From Abiotrophia sp938010525 (GTDB lineage: Bacteria; Bacillota; Bacilli; Lactobacillales; Aerococcaceae): a stretch of 64,000 bases of DNA. Location: the NCBI RefSeq assembly GCF_938010525.1, contig NZ_CALLVK010000015.1, positions 19,559 to 83,558 of the forward strand, given 5' to 3'. Every line of letters starts with the position of its first letter. The stretch's first letter is position 1. This document shows, piece after piece, positions 1-8,361 of this stretch. The position numbers and the translations under genes are program-made. The notes under the pieces are model-generated. The model saw only the letters and a list, made by a program, of their open reading frames with translations. It did no database searches and was not told where the DNA came from.

Positions 1-110
1 TGGCGTACCCACTTCCATCTGTTATCCCCATATTTAAGGGAAAGATAGATAATTCAATATGACATATATGCATGAGGAAACAAATCACTATATCTGAGGA
101 AGGTAATAAC

Positions 111-716
111 ATGGGAATCTTGTACACAATTGGTCATTCGACTTTTGAAATATCTAACCTAGTAAACAATCTAAAAAAGTATAACATTAATTATCTATTG
201 GACGTTCGAAGCATGCCATACTCGAGATTTGCACCTCAATACAATAAATCAGAATTAGAGAGAGAACTAAAAAAGCACAATATCAAATATTTTTATATGG
301 GAAAATTTTTTGGTGCAAGACAGCTAGATAGAACTTTTTACCCCAATGGTTATATAGACTTTTCAGTTTATAGAAAATCAGATTTATTTCTCAAGGGGAA
401 GACTAGTGTTTTGAGGGGATTAAAAGAATATAATATTGCATTAATGTGTACTGAAAAAAATCCAATAGAGTGCCATAGAACTATAATGATTGCACGAGAT
501 TTTGAGGTTAGCGATGTGAAGGTTATGCATATTTTACACGATGGAAAGTTAAAATCTCAAGAAGAGATTAGCAATGAATTATTAGAACGATTCTTTCCTG
601 ATAGGCATCAGGTATCGTTATTTAATGAGGAAAATAAAGATATTAATTGGTATTTAGACGAAGCATATAAAAAACAAAATGAACTCATAGGCTATAGAAT
701 AGGGGAAGAAGAATGA
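111..716 (+). CDS. DUF488 family protein (first of a pair)
   Basis: A 201-residue soluble protein of the DUF488 family, whose biochemical role is not established. The N-terminus has the family YTIGHST motif (residues 5-11), then a D31-V-R33 motif at the end of the next strand. The C-terminal half carries C113-x-E115 and C121-H122-R123, the conserved cysteine/CHR signature of the family. An upstream in-frame ATG at 72 exists, but AGGAAGG at about 97-103 sits correctly for the ATG at 111. The gene overlaps the next DUF488 gene by four bases (ATGA), so the two are translationally coupled. Codons are much more AT-rich than in genes beyond 1900, suggesting acquisition by transfer. No membrane or export signal is seen. 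Confidence 0.85.
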   Translation: MGILYTIGHSTFEISNLVNNLKKYNINYLLDVRSMPYSRFAPQYNKSELERELKKHNIKYFYMGKFFGARQLDRTFYPNGYIDFSVYRKSDLFLKGKTSVLRGLKEYNIALMCTEKNPIECHRTIMIARDFEVSDVKVMHILHDGKLKSQEEISNELLERFFPDRHQVSLFNEENKDINWYLDEAYKKQNELIGYRIGEEE

Positions 717-1150
717 TAATATACACGATTGGGTTTACTAAAAAAACTGCAGAAGATTTCTTCTCGAAAATTAAAAAAGAGGGTGTTGAAATATTAATAG
801 ACACTAGATTAAATAATCGTTCTCAGTTATCAGGCTTTGCCAAAGGAAGTGATTTACCATATTTTCTACGAAATTTATCTGAGTGCGAGTATTCGTATGA
901 AGACTGTTATGCCCCAACTAAAGAAATCTTAGATGATTACAAGAATAAACGTATATCTTGGAGTCAATATGAGGAAAAATACAGGGAGATGCTTCATTCG
1001 AGAAAAGCAGTAGAAGTTTTCTATGAGAAATACGGGAAATATAAAAAAGTTGTACTGTTATGTTCAGAGCATGATGCAGACTTTTGCCATAGACGATTAC
1101 TAGCTGAAGAGATCCAGAACGCATATGGCTATTCAGTTAAGCATATATAG
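713..1150 (+). CDS. DUF488 family protein (second, divergent subfamily)
   Basis: A 145-residue protein with the same core as its upstream neighbour but of a different subfamily. It has YTIGFT at residues 4-9, D30-T-R32 followed by a glycine/serine loop, and the C117-S-E119 plus C125-H126-R127 pair near the C-terminus. The start overlaps the upstream stop codon and is preceded by GGGGAAGAAG. Ten bases separate its stop from the dual-OB gene, so the three probably form one transcript. The conserved Cys, Glu and CHR residues are all present, so nothing suggests inactivation. Function is unknown; pairing of two DUF488 subfamilies with a dual-OB protein suggests a nucleic-acid-directed or defence role, which is inference. 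Confidence 0.82.
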   Translation: MIIYTIGFTKKTAEDFFSKIKKEGVEILIDTRLNNRSQLSGFAKGSDLPYFLRNLSECEYSYEDCYAPTKEILDDYKNKRISWSQYEEKYREMLHSRKAVEVFYEKYGKYKKVVLLCSEHDADFCHRRLLAEEIQNAYGYSVKHI

Positions 1151-1160
1151 GAGAGCTAGT

Positions 1161-1819
1161 ATGACTAATAAAGTTCGAATGGTAATAATGACTATGTCAG
1201 ATAAGCATAATGGATACTGTGTTGCTGGTATGGACCTAGAATCATCAAAATGGGTGCGACTTATAAACGAGGAGAACTCACATTTCCAGTTATGTGACAG
1301 AGATTTAAAATACGAAGATAATACTCAATGTTCAATTTTAGATGTGGTTGAAGTAACGTGTGTGCAAGGAAGAACGCAGTTGATTCATCAACCAGAAAAT
1401 ATTTGCATAAGCAATGAGGAGCCATTAAAAAAATTAGTAGCATGTCTTGGAAGGATGCTCTTAGAGGATGTGATGTTGTGAGAGAGGAGTATATATTGGG
1501 AGTGCCTCCACGTCCACCATTTGTCCACTGTGAGGAAAGAAGGCTTATGTCACGGCCTAAACAAAAGTCTTTAGCTTTAGTTTGTGCAAAAAAAACATAT
1601 ATTATACCACCCGATGAAGGGAAATTCCATTCTAAAATTATATTTGATTATCACAATTCTCAGGGGTGTGTTTTACGCTATAAATTAACTTTAACAGACC
1701 CTGACTTTCAAGTAGATTCTAATCTCTTTTTAGGAGACATACTGCTTATTGTAAGTTTAGGGGAAGAATATGAAAGTAAATACTTCCTTCTTGCAGCTAA
1801 GGTAATACAAAAGGTGTGA
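1161..1819 (+). CDS. Dual-OB domain protein, split by a -1 frameshift at an A7 run
   Basis: The zero frame (ATG at 1161, preceded by GGAGAG) encodes residues that end at a TGA at 1479-1481. A second frame, open from 1418, continues to 1819 and reads as the rest of the same protein. Joining them by a -1 slip at the A7 run at 1427-1433 gives about 219 residues, close to what I recall for dual-OB (DuOB) proteins. The N-terminal half has M-x-D-L-E-x-x-K-W-V-R-L; the C-terminal half has R-P-K-Q-K-S-L-A-L and L-T-D-P-D-F. The frames meet exactly at A AAA AAA in zero-frame register, a classical bacterial -1 slippery heptamer. It could equally be a recent indel mutation or a sequencing error. Family assignment is from recalled motifs and is moderate. 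Confidence 0.6.
1427..1433 (+). other. In-frame A AAA AAA slippery heptamer
   Basis: Seven consecutive A bases lie with the last base of a TTA codon followed by AAA AAA, the arrangement required for simultaneous -1 slippage of two lysyl-tRNAs. The downstream -1 frame is open for 128 codons, while the zero frame stops 45 bases later. An indel in the homopolymer is the simpler alternative. Confidence 0.5.
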
Positions 1820-1900
1820 TGTAATCATTGAAAATCCTATTAAGTTGGGAAAATTTGGAAGTGATTTGCTTCCTAGATACCTACAAAAGGAGCCCTCACC

Positions 1901-4882
1901 GTGTCCAATTATTTTCAATCGCAACTTACTAAATCTCTCCAGCATGGCTTCATTCATCGACATGACTATCCAGATGGCAACTTTGCCCCGCAGATTCTCA
2001 TTAATAAGCCGGCCAAGGGGGCCCATGTCCTCACCGCTATTCAAGACGAACTGCTTAAGTGTGATCGTTTCTACTTCTCTGTGGCCTTTATCTCCAAGGC
2101 TGGGATTGCCATGCTTAAGACCCAGTTATCGGATCTGGCTGATCGCGGGGTAGAAGGTTATATTCTCATTTCGCCTTATCTAGGTTTCAATGATCCGGAT
2201 GCTATGCGGGAATTGCTCAAGCTATCCAATGTTCAGGTGCGGCTGACCCGTGAGGAGCTTAATATGCATGCTAAGTGTTATCTCTTCCAACAGGGGGAGC
2301 GGCATGTAGTCATACTAGGTTCCTCTAACTTAACCTATACGGCCTTGAAGAAAAACTATGAATGGAACATTAAGTTGACCTCGGCTGAGAGTGGGGACTT
2401 CATCCAGAAGATGTACCAGGAATACGACCAGCTTTGGCAGGAGTCGCTGCCCTTGGACGAGCTCATCATTAATCAATATGATCTGGCTCGTCAGAAAGAG
2501 CTGACAGTGCTTGGCGAGACGCCAGGACGCGATCATCTGCCTGAACGGGATTGGCAGCGGCCACTCTTCCAACAGACGCCTCATGCCCAGGAGTCCATTG
2601 CGCCACTGACCAAAGAGCCGCTAGCGCCTTATGAGACGCAAGTCATTCGACCTAATAAGATGCAGGTCAAAGCCCTAGCCTCGCTTCAACAAGTTCGTGA
2701 TCAGGGCGCCCGTCGTGCCCTAGTGGTCAGTGCGACGGGGACAGGGAAGACTTATTTGTCAGCCTTCGATGTGGAGCAATACAAGCCCCGTCGTATGCTC
2801 TTCGTGGTTCACCGCGAGCAGATTCTGCGTAAGGCTCAGTCGGACTTCCAACGGGTCATTGGTTTCCAGATGGACAAGTCCTGCATCTACCGGCCTGGTA
2901 TGGACCTGGCAGGCAAGCAATATGTCTTCGTTACCATTCAGACCTTGTCGCGGGATGTTAACTTGGCGGCATTGACGCCTGATTTATTCGACTATATGCT
3001 GATTGATGAGGTCCATAAGGCAGGGGCGGCTACCTATCAGAAGGTGATCGATCACTTCAAGCCGGACTTTCTTCTAGGTATGACGGCAACGCCGGAGCGG
3101 ACGGATGGTTTCAATATCTATGAGTTGTTCGACTATAACGTGGCCTATGAGATTCGACTGCAAGAAGCTCTGGACGAAGATATGCTTTGTCCCTTTATGT
3201 ATTATGGGGTTAAAGATATTGAACTAGACGGCCAGCTGCTAGATGAGACCAGCGACTTCTCCCAATTAGTGGCGGATAATCGGGTCAATCACCTGATTGA
3301 GAAGGTCACCTATTACGGTGTCAGTGGCCAGACTGTCAAGGGGCTTATCTTCTGTTCGCGTAAGGACGAAGCCCATGAGCTGTCACATAAGCTTAATGAA
3401 CGTGGTTACCGGACCCAAGCCCTGACCGGGGAAGATTCCCAGGAAGTCCGCCAAGATGTGGTGGCAAGATTGGAAGCGGGAGACTTGGATTATATTTTGA
3501 CCGTGGACATCTTCAATGAAGGGATCGATATTCCAAGTGTCAACCAGGTTATTATGTTACGCAATACTGAGTCCAGTATCATCTTCATCCAGCAACTGGG
3601 ACGTGGTCTGCGTAAGCATGACAGCAAGGAATTTGTGACCATTATTGACTTCATCGGTAATTACAAGAACAATTACCTAATCCCAATCGCCCTCTATGGC
3701 GACCGGTCTATGAACAAGGATGAGTATCGTCGTAAGCTGGTCAACCGCCAGCAGTTGAGCGGTATGACCACCATTAACTTTGAGGCCGTGGCTCGGGAGC
3801 AGATTTTCTCTTCTATTAAGCAAACCAGGTTATCCAGCATGAAGAACCTCAAGGAGGCCTATATTGAGATGCGTAATCGCAAGGGCCGGACGCCTCGTCT
3901 CATGGACTTTCTCTTGGAAGACAGCCTGGATCCTATTATTTTCTTCGAAGGAAGTCTCAAGCATTATGGGCAGGTCATTGATAAGTTTGAAGAAGATGTC
4001 GATTTTCCAAGTTCAAAAGAACTGGACCAATTCCTGCAATTTATCTGCGAAGAACTCTTGCCAGGCAAGCGGCCGCATGAAATCTGGCTTATGAAGCGCT
4101 TAGTGGAAGGGCAAGGCGATCTTGATAAGGAAGCCTTCTATGACTTTCTAGCGCAAATGAACCTGGATGTGTCGCCGGCCATTCGGCGGTCGATTGAAGG
4201 CTTCTTAGATTTGTCCTTCTTCGCTCAGACAGCCGCAGGCAGGTATGGGGAGCCCATTATTGTACCAGGGCTGCCAGTATTCCGTCTGAATGCGACCATA
4301 CAGAATTTCTTACGCCATGCCTCAATTAAGGAGCTGACGCTGGATATGCTGGAGACGGCCTTGAAGCGCTCAGAGCGCTATGCTGACGACAGCCAAGACT
4401 CGCCTTTCAAGTTGGGTGAACGCTATAGCCGGAAGGATGTCTGCCACCTCCTTAATTGGAAGATTAATGTGGTGCCGCAGAATATCGGGGGCTACTTCAT
4501 CGATGCCGAGACCAATACCATGCCGATTTACGTGACTTATCACAAGAGTGATGAGATCAGCGATACGACTAAGTATGAAGATGCCTTCATCAATGAGAAG
4601 ATGCTGCATTATTTCTCCAAGAGCAAGCGACGCCTGGAATCCAATGACGTTCAACAAATGATGAATGCGGATGAAACGGGCCTGGCCATGCACCTCTTCA
4701 TTAAGAAGGACAATAGCGAAGGGACCGACTTCTATTATCTGGGGCGGGTGCATTATCAGAAAGGATCGGCTCTTCAAGAGGTCATGGAAAATGGCGGGCA
4801 ATCTGTTACAGTCGTCTCCATGAACTTAGAGTTAGAGCACGAAGTCCCTTATTCGCTCTACCATTATCTCAATAATAACTAG
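1901..4882 (+). CDS. PLD-like / superfamily 2 helicase / DUF3427 protein
   Basis: A 993-residue cytoplasmic multidomain protein. Residues 40-180 form a phospholipase D-like domain with H123-A-K125 followed by GSSN (140-143), a single HKD-type half-site as in PLD nucleases. A superfamily 2 helicase core follows: Walker A ATGTGKT at 278-284, DEVH at 369-372, TATPER at 395-400, and motif VI QQLGRGLRK near 563-571. The C-terminal third resembles the DUF3427 module usually attached to this helicase type. The start is GTG, set by AAAAGGAG nine bases upstream. Such proteins resemble restriction-enzyme motor/nuclease subunits and are candidates for DNA processing or phage defence; no partner methylase is present. 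Composition is GC-richer than the three genes before it. Confidence 0.88.
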   Translation: MSNYFQSQLTKSLQHGFIHRHDYPDGNFAPQILINKPAKGAHVLTAIQDELLKCDRFYFSVAFISKAGIAMLKTQLSDLADRGVEGYILISPYLGFNDPDAMRELLKLSNVQVRLTREELNMHAKCYLFQQGERHVVILGSSNLTYTALKKNYEWNIKLTSAESGDFIQKMYQEYDQLWQESLPLDELIINQYDLARQKELTVLGETPGRDHLPERDWQRPLFQQTPHAQESIAPLTKEPLAPYETQVIRPNKMQVKALASLQQVRDQGARRALVVSATGTGKTYLSAFDVEQYKPRRMLFVVHREQILRKAQSDFQRVIGFQMDKSCIYRPGMDLAGKQYVFVTIQTLSRDVNLAALTPDLFDYMLIDEVHKAGAATYQKVIDHFKPDFLLGMTATPERTDGFNIYELFDYNVAYEIRLQEALDEDMLCPFMYYGVKDIELDGQLLDETSDFSQLVADNRVNHLIEKVTYYGVSGQTVKGLIFCSRKDEAHELSHKLNERGYRTQALTGEDSQEVRQDVVARLEAGDLDYILTVDIFNEGIDIPSVNQVIMLRNTESSIIFIQQLGRGLRKHDSKEFVTIIDFIGNYKNNYLIPIALYGDRSMNKDEYRRKLVNRQQLSGMTTINFEAVAREQIFSSIKQTRLSSMKNLKEAYIEMRNRKGRTPRLMDFLLEDSLDPIIFFEGSLKHYGQVIDKFEEDVDFPSSKELDQFLQFICEELLPGKRPHEIWLMKRLVEGQGDLDKEAFYDFLAQMNLDVSPAIRRSIEGFLDLSFFAQTAAGRYGEPIIVPGLPVFRLNATIQNFLRHASIKELTLDMLETALKRSERYADDSQDSPFKLGERYSRKDVCHLLNWKINVVPQNIGGYFIDAETNTMPIYVTYHKSDEISDTTKYEDAFINEKMLHYFSKSKRRLESNDVQQMMNADETGLAMHLFIKKDNSEGTDFYYLGRVHYQKGSALQEVMENGGQSVTVVSMNLELEHEVPYSLYHYLNNN

Positions 4883-4899
4883 ACAGCTAGTTTTACGAG

Positions 4900-4937
4900 A
4901 GCCCAGCGCAAGTCAATTGCACTGGGCTTCTCTATTT
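4900..4937 (+). terminator. Rho-independent terminator after the helicase gene
   Basis: GCCCAG-C-GCA pairs with TGC-A-CTGGGC around a seven-base loop, with one internal mismatch, followed by a pyrimidine/T tract (TTCTCTATTT). Confidence 0.6.
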
Positions 4938-4963
4938 AATGGGGTAGGCAGCATCTATTTTTA

Positions 4964-5163
4964 AGCCAGTCCATAGATAGTCGGAATAATGGACTGGCTG
5001 CATGAAGAAGCGAGCAAATCGCGCTAATTTCCCCGAAATCTTTAGAGCCAGTCCATAGATAGCCAGAACAATGGACTGGCTGCATGGAGAAGCGAGCAAA
5101 TCGCGCAAGTTTCCTCGAAATGTCTAGAGCCAGTCCATAGATAGCCAGATCAATGGACTGGCC
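4964..5163. repeat. Palindromic tandem array, family 1 (three units, 82-bp period)
   Basis: Three hairpins begin at 4964, 5046 and 5128. Each is AGCCAGTCCAT, a 14-base loop, then ATGGACTGGCT (last copy ends GGCC). The 46-bp spacers are also conserved between units, including GCGAGCAAATCGCGC and CGAAAT. The remainder of the 437-bp gap to the next gene holds a terminator and AT-rich leader but no other gene. The array sits just upstream of the NERD gene and its relatives lie just downstream of that gene. Confidence 0.93.
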
Positions 5164-5319
5164 CTAATAAAAAATGATAGCAAGGTAGAATTTTCAATTT
5201 TCCATTAGCTAGTAGCTCTCATCAAACTTTTATCCAAGAGACTAGTGCAAAATCAACTAGTTTGGGTATATATAGAGGGAGGGTATTTCCTCTGTAGACT
5301 TGATTAGAAAGAAGGATTA

Positions 5320-6306
5320 ATGATGAGGGCAGCTTCTCTTGATTTAGCATTTTTGCGCTTGCTTAAAGAACGCTATGTATTAAGTGATGATGAGTCCATG
5401 CGCCTGTCTCGATTGGAAAAAGGCTATGCGGGCGAATGTCGATTAGATGCTAGTATTGAAAAGTTTGGGTTAGGACCCTTTTTGCTGAAAGACTTGTGGA
5501 TTACGGAAGGTAAGCTACCAGCGACTGGTTGTCAAATAGACGCCATCCTAGCGGTAAATAATCAATTAGTGATAATTGAATGTAAAGATTTTTCAGGACG
5601 CTTCTCTTATTCCCCCTATCATAGTAAATTAAATGGCTATCCTTATGACAATGATTTACAAGGTCAAGCGCAACGACAGCGCCAGTATATCCGGAAGTTC
5701 TTTCAGTCCAAGGGGCTTGCGCCAATGCCAATTAAGGCCCTTGTAGTATTCATAAATCCTGACATAGTATTAGAAAATAGACCTGGCAATTTTCTGACTT
5801 TAGCAGATTGGCAAGAGTTCTTGGCTCGTTTGTCATCCTATCAACCGCAGGTAATTTCACCTGAGTATTGGCAAGTGCTACGAGCATGCCAATACCAAAA
5901 TCCATATCGGCCACGTCGTCTGTCTTCTGTTGAACAAGCAGGGGTGGCTACTGGAATTTTTTGCCAAAATTGTGGGAAACGAATGACAGAGCAGTCACGC
6001 TATAAATGTCATTGTCTACACTGTGGCCATCGTGAGGGGAAATCTCACGCATATTTGCGAACCATCTATGAATTTGCAATTCTCTACCATGGCGCCGATC
6101 TTACCTTAAAAGAAATAATCAAATTTTTTGGAGATAAGGCAAATAGAGATTTGATAGCGAAGCTGCTAGTACACCATGCTGAGAGCCTAGGGCGAGGCCG
6201 TAATGCTAAGCATCGCATAGTAAATCCTCATCTGAAATGGCACGACCTTAAGGAGAATCCACTGAAGAAGCTACCCTTACATGGCAGTTCGGAGAAAGAG
6301 GGCTAG
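5320..6306 (+). CDS. NERD-domain protein with CxxC-CxxC ribbon, repeat-flanked
   Basis: A 328-residue soluble protein. Residues 35-130 are a NERD (nuclease-related) domain: Q-I-D74 followed by E87-C-K89 gives the D...ExK catalytic signature of PD-(D/E)xK nucleases, with the shared S-x-L-N-G-x-P-Y-x-x-D-L block after it. Residues 215-235 form a probable zinc ribbon (C215-x-x-C218, C232-x-x-C235). A basic helical C-terminus follows and could bind nucleic acid. AAGGA lies three bases before the first ATG (5320) and six before a second ATG (5323), so the true start may be 5323. Palindromic repeats flank the gene on both sides. A paralogue at 52493-53431 (minus strand) shares every motif and also adjoins a palindromic array. 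Function is unproven. Confidence 0.85.
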   Translation: MMRAASLDLAFLRLLKERYVLSDDESMRLSRLEKGYAGECRLDASIEKFGLGPFLLKDLWITEGKLPATGCQIDAILAVNNQLVIIECKDFSGRFSYSPYHSKLNGYPYDNDLQGQAQRQRQYIRKFFQSKGLAPMPIKALVVFINPDIVLENRPGNFLTLADWQEFLARLSSYQPQVISPEYWQVLRACQYQNPYRPRRLSSVEQAGVATGIFCQNCGKRMTEQSRYKCHCLHCGHREGKSHAYLRTIYEFAILYHGADLTLKEIIKFFGDKANRDLIAKLLVHHAESLGRGRNAKHRIVNPHLKWHDLKENPLKKLPLHGSSEKEG

Positions 6307-6340
6307 TCAGGGGTAGTTTAACCGGAGTGCTATCGTGCCT

Positions 6341-6456
6341 CCAGTCCATAGATAGGCAGAACGATGGACTGGGGCGGTTATAAAGTGCGGAAAACCCTCG
6401 AAATGGGCTTTGCCTCGTGTAGCCAGTCCATAGATAGGCGGAACAATGGACTGGCT
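6341..6456. repeat. Palindromic array, family 1 (two units) downstream of NERD gene
   Basis: Two further copies of the AGCCAGTCCAT / ATGGACTGGCT hairpin, at 6341-6372 (lacking the outer two bases on each side) and 6421-6456, about 80 bp apart. Loop sequences (AGATAGGCRGAAYR) match those of the upstream array. Together with 4964-5163 they bracket the NERD gene. Confidence 0.9.
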
Positions 6457-6496
6457 CCGCCCATGAACAAGCCCCCCACCCCCAAACTCAAAAACC

Positions 6497-6748
6497 TACG
6501 GGGAATTTCATAATGTCAACTTAAGCGATGAAGAATATCAAAGACTAAAGTAAAAGTTAAAAAGCCACACAAATACAATGATTGAAAAGCTATCAAGGTA
6601 TATGCAAAGCAGTGGTAAAACCTATCAAGACCATTATGCAACCTTGCTTCATTGGTATGAGAAAGATGAGGAAGAATTGCGAAAGAAAACAAATGATAGA
6701 AGCAAAGCTCCGACGATTGAAGAATATATGATAGGAGATCATCTTTAA
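6497..6748 (+). pseudogene. 3' remnant of an element-encoded replication/DNA-binding gene
   Basis: Reading from 6497, about 83 codons give a recognisable C-terminal tail of proteins found in integrative elements: a Y-G-E-F-x-N-V-x-L-S-D-E-E-Y-x-x-L-K block, then I-E-K-L-S-x-Y-M-x-S-S-G-K and H-Y-A-T-L-L-x-W. An in-frame TAA at 6551-6553 interrupts it and no start region or upstream domain remains. It is therefore a decayed fragment. About 220 bp of unassigned AT-rich sequence follows before the GNAT gene. Confidence 0.6.
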
Positions 6749-6974
6749 GATATGCTTAAAAGACGGTGCAAGCACTCTATTTTGTTTCTAAATGCAAAAT
6801 AGGTAAAAAGGATAAGCCGAGAGAGAAAAAGAGCCTTAAAACGATTGCCACCGTTTTGTAGTGGGTTTACTAAAAATATTCCTTTATGGTATTTGGAAAT
6901 GGAAAGGCTTGGAATTTATTGGTATAATAAAATTTAGGAGAAATAAAACATCATTGATTTGAAAGGTATTCACA

Positions 6975-7421
6975 TTGATAGAAATAAGAGAAGTTGTAGG
7001 AAATAAGAAGCGGTTTTTATCGCTTTTATTATTGGCAGATGAACAAGAAGATATGATCGACAGATATATAGCAGATGGCACAATGTATGTTTTAGACGAT
7101 AATGGAGTAAAGGGCGGGTGTGTTGTCCTAAATGTGGGGAATAATACTCTCGAAATTAAAAATATCGCCATTCATCCGGATTATCAAAGAAAAGGATACG
7201 GACAGGCTTTCATTGATTTTATTATAGAGAAATACAAAGGGGAATATTCCGTATTGCAAGTGGGAACGGGAGAAAGTCAGACTACCATCCCTTTTTATGA
7301 AAAATGTGGCTTTATTCGTTCTCATATCATCAAGAATTTTTTTATAGATAATTATGAACATCCGATTTACGAAGAAGGTGTCCAATTAGTAGATAGGATT
7401 TATCTAAAAATGGATTTATAA
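6975..7421 (+). CDS. GNAT family N-acetyltransferase
   Basis: A 148-residue acetyltransferase of the GCN5-related family, transferring acetyl from acetyl-CoA to an unknown amine. Motif A is visible as I-A-I-H-P-D-Y-Q-R-K-G-Y-G (around residues 62-74), containing the Q/R-x-x-G-x-G/A acetyl-CoA pyrophosphate loop. A later F-Y-E-K-C-G-F block is the usual motif B. The predicted start is TTG with GAAAGG eight bases upstream; no upstream ATG in frame is better placed. Its AT-rich codon use matches the surrounding element remnant rather than the host genes, so it is probably cargo. The substrate cannot be told from sequence. Confidence 0.83.
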   Translation: MIEIREVVGNKKRFLSLLLLADEQEDMIDRYIADGTMYVLDDNGVKGGCVVLNVGNNTLEIKNIAIHPDYQRKGYGQAFIDFIIEKYKGEYSVLQVGTGESQTTIPFYEKCGFIRSHIIKNFFIDNYEHPIYEEGVQLVDRIYLKMDL

Positions 7422-7447
7422 GTCCGAGCATTAGGAGCGTGATAAAT

Positions 7448-7852
7448 ATGAAAAACCGAGAGAAGATCATTAGCTTATGGTTTGATATGTGGCTCAAACA
7501 ACAAGATTTAGGAATAGACGATATATTTGCGGAAGATGTTGTTTATACTGAAAGTTGGTGTCCTAAATATGAAAATCGAGCAACTGTAAAGCATTGGTTT
7601 AATGAGTGGAATACAAGAGGAAAAGTGCTTGCGTGGGATATAAAGCAGTTTTTCCATAGTGAACATCAAACAGTTGTTGAATGGTACTTCAAAAGTAAGA
7701 TGAATGATGGAAGAATAGAAGGATTTGATGGTATATCGTTGGTTGAGTGGACAAAGGAGAATAAAATCAAGAAACTAAAAGAATTTGGCTGCAACATCAA
7801 TCATTATAATCCATATGAAAATAGTGAGAAACCTCAATTTAGAGATGATTGA
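7448..7852 (+). CDS. SnoaL-like / NTF2-fold protein
   Basis: A 134-residue protein with the pattern of SnoaL-like polyketide-cyclase/NTF2-fold families: an early W-F-D-M-W helix, I-F-A-E-D-V-V-Y-T-E-S, a W-F-N-E-W helix and a terminal E-F-G-C strand. These small alpha+beta barrels bind or isomerise diverse ligands, so no reaction can be assigned. AGGAG ends about ten bases before the ATG at 7448; an upstream in-frame GTG at 7439 is too close to that ribosome site. It lies 26 bp after the GNAT gene and shares its AT-rich composition, suggesting both were carried by the same mobile element. Confidence 0.7.
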   Translation: MKNREKIISLWFDMWLKQQDLGIDDIFAEDVVYTESWCPKYENRATVKHWFNEWNTRGKVLAWDIKQFFHSEHQTVVEWYFKSKMNDGRIEGFDGISLVEWTKENKIKKLKEFGCNINHYNPYENSEKPQFRDD

Positions 7853-7891
7853 GCTTCTTGGTTTTAGAACTAATTTCAAAATATTGGTAAG

Positions 7892-7928
7892 AGCGATTAG
7901 AAAATAAAAAATCTAATCGCTTTTTTTA
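7892..7928 (+). terminator. Strong rho-independent terminator
   Basis: GCGATTAGA and TCTAATCGC form a nine-base perfect stem around an A-rich loop, followed by seven T residues. It ends the GNAT/SnoaL transcript. Confidence 0.88.
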
Positions 7929-7951
7929 TTTCAACGAGGAAAGGAGAATTT

Positions 7952-8137
7952 ATGGAAGAACTGAAAAACACAGATAAAAAAGGCATTAGCACAAAGAGAA
8001 AGATTGGAAAGACCACCTATGAGGTTGTTGTCCATTTCGATGAAAATGCAACTGAAACAATGCAAGATAAACTTACAAGAATAATGCTGAGGGAGCTTAG
8101 GAGAAAATCGAATGAAAAAAAAGATGATTTTGATTAA
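7952..8137 (+). CDS. TnpW-type small transposon protein
   Basis: A 61-residue charged protein resembling the transposon-encoded TnpW family carried by Tn4451-like and other Clostridial/Firmicute elements. The R-K-I-G-K-T-T-Y-E-V-V-V-H-F-D block (residues 16-30) followed by E-T-M-x-D-K-L is the recognisable core. AAAGGAG lies about eight bases before the ATG, and a terminator separates it from the SnoaL-like gene. The role of TnpW proteins is not established. Its presence is the clearest evidence that this AT-rich block derives from an integrative element. Confidence 0.68.
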   Translation: MEELKNTDKKGISTKRKIGKTTYEVVVHFDENATETMQDKLTRIMLRELRRKSNEKKDDFD

Positions 8138-8361
8138 AAAGTCCTTTACAAGTGGCAATAGGTGTAACTAGCTCAAGCGACTTCATCGTAGACGGTGACG
8201 GCATCGCGGCGGATGCCAGAGCAACTTCTCGCTTAATAAAGCACCTCTCCATTTACCTCTTGTGCTAAGATTTGCTATAATCAGATTAGTAATTACTTAA
8301 GCGGTGTTAGCGGTAAGGATTTTAGAGTACACCCTAGCCACCTTAACAAAGGAGTAATATC

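Larger units (their letters stand above)
6480..8160. mobile_element. Degenerate conjugative/transposon element remnant
   Basis: An AT-rich block with codon use unlike its neighbours. It contains a stop-interrupted tail of a replication-initiator-type gene, a GNAT gene, a SnoaL-like gene and a TnpW-type small gene, a combination typical of integrative elements in Firmicutes. No integrase, relaxase or flanking att repeat is visible, so boundaries are approximate and the element appears dead. Bases 8138-8361 hold a further GC-richer fragment without a recognisable frame, then the promoter region of the next gene. Confidence 0.6.
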
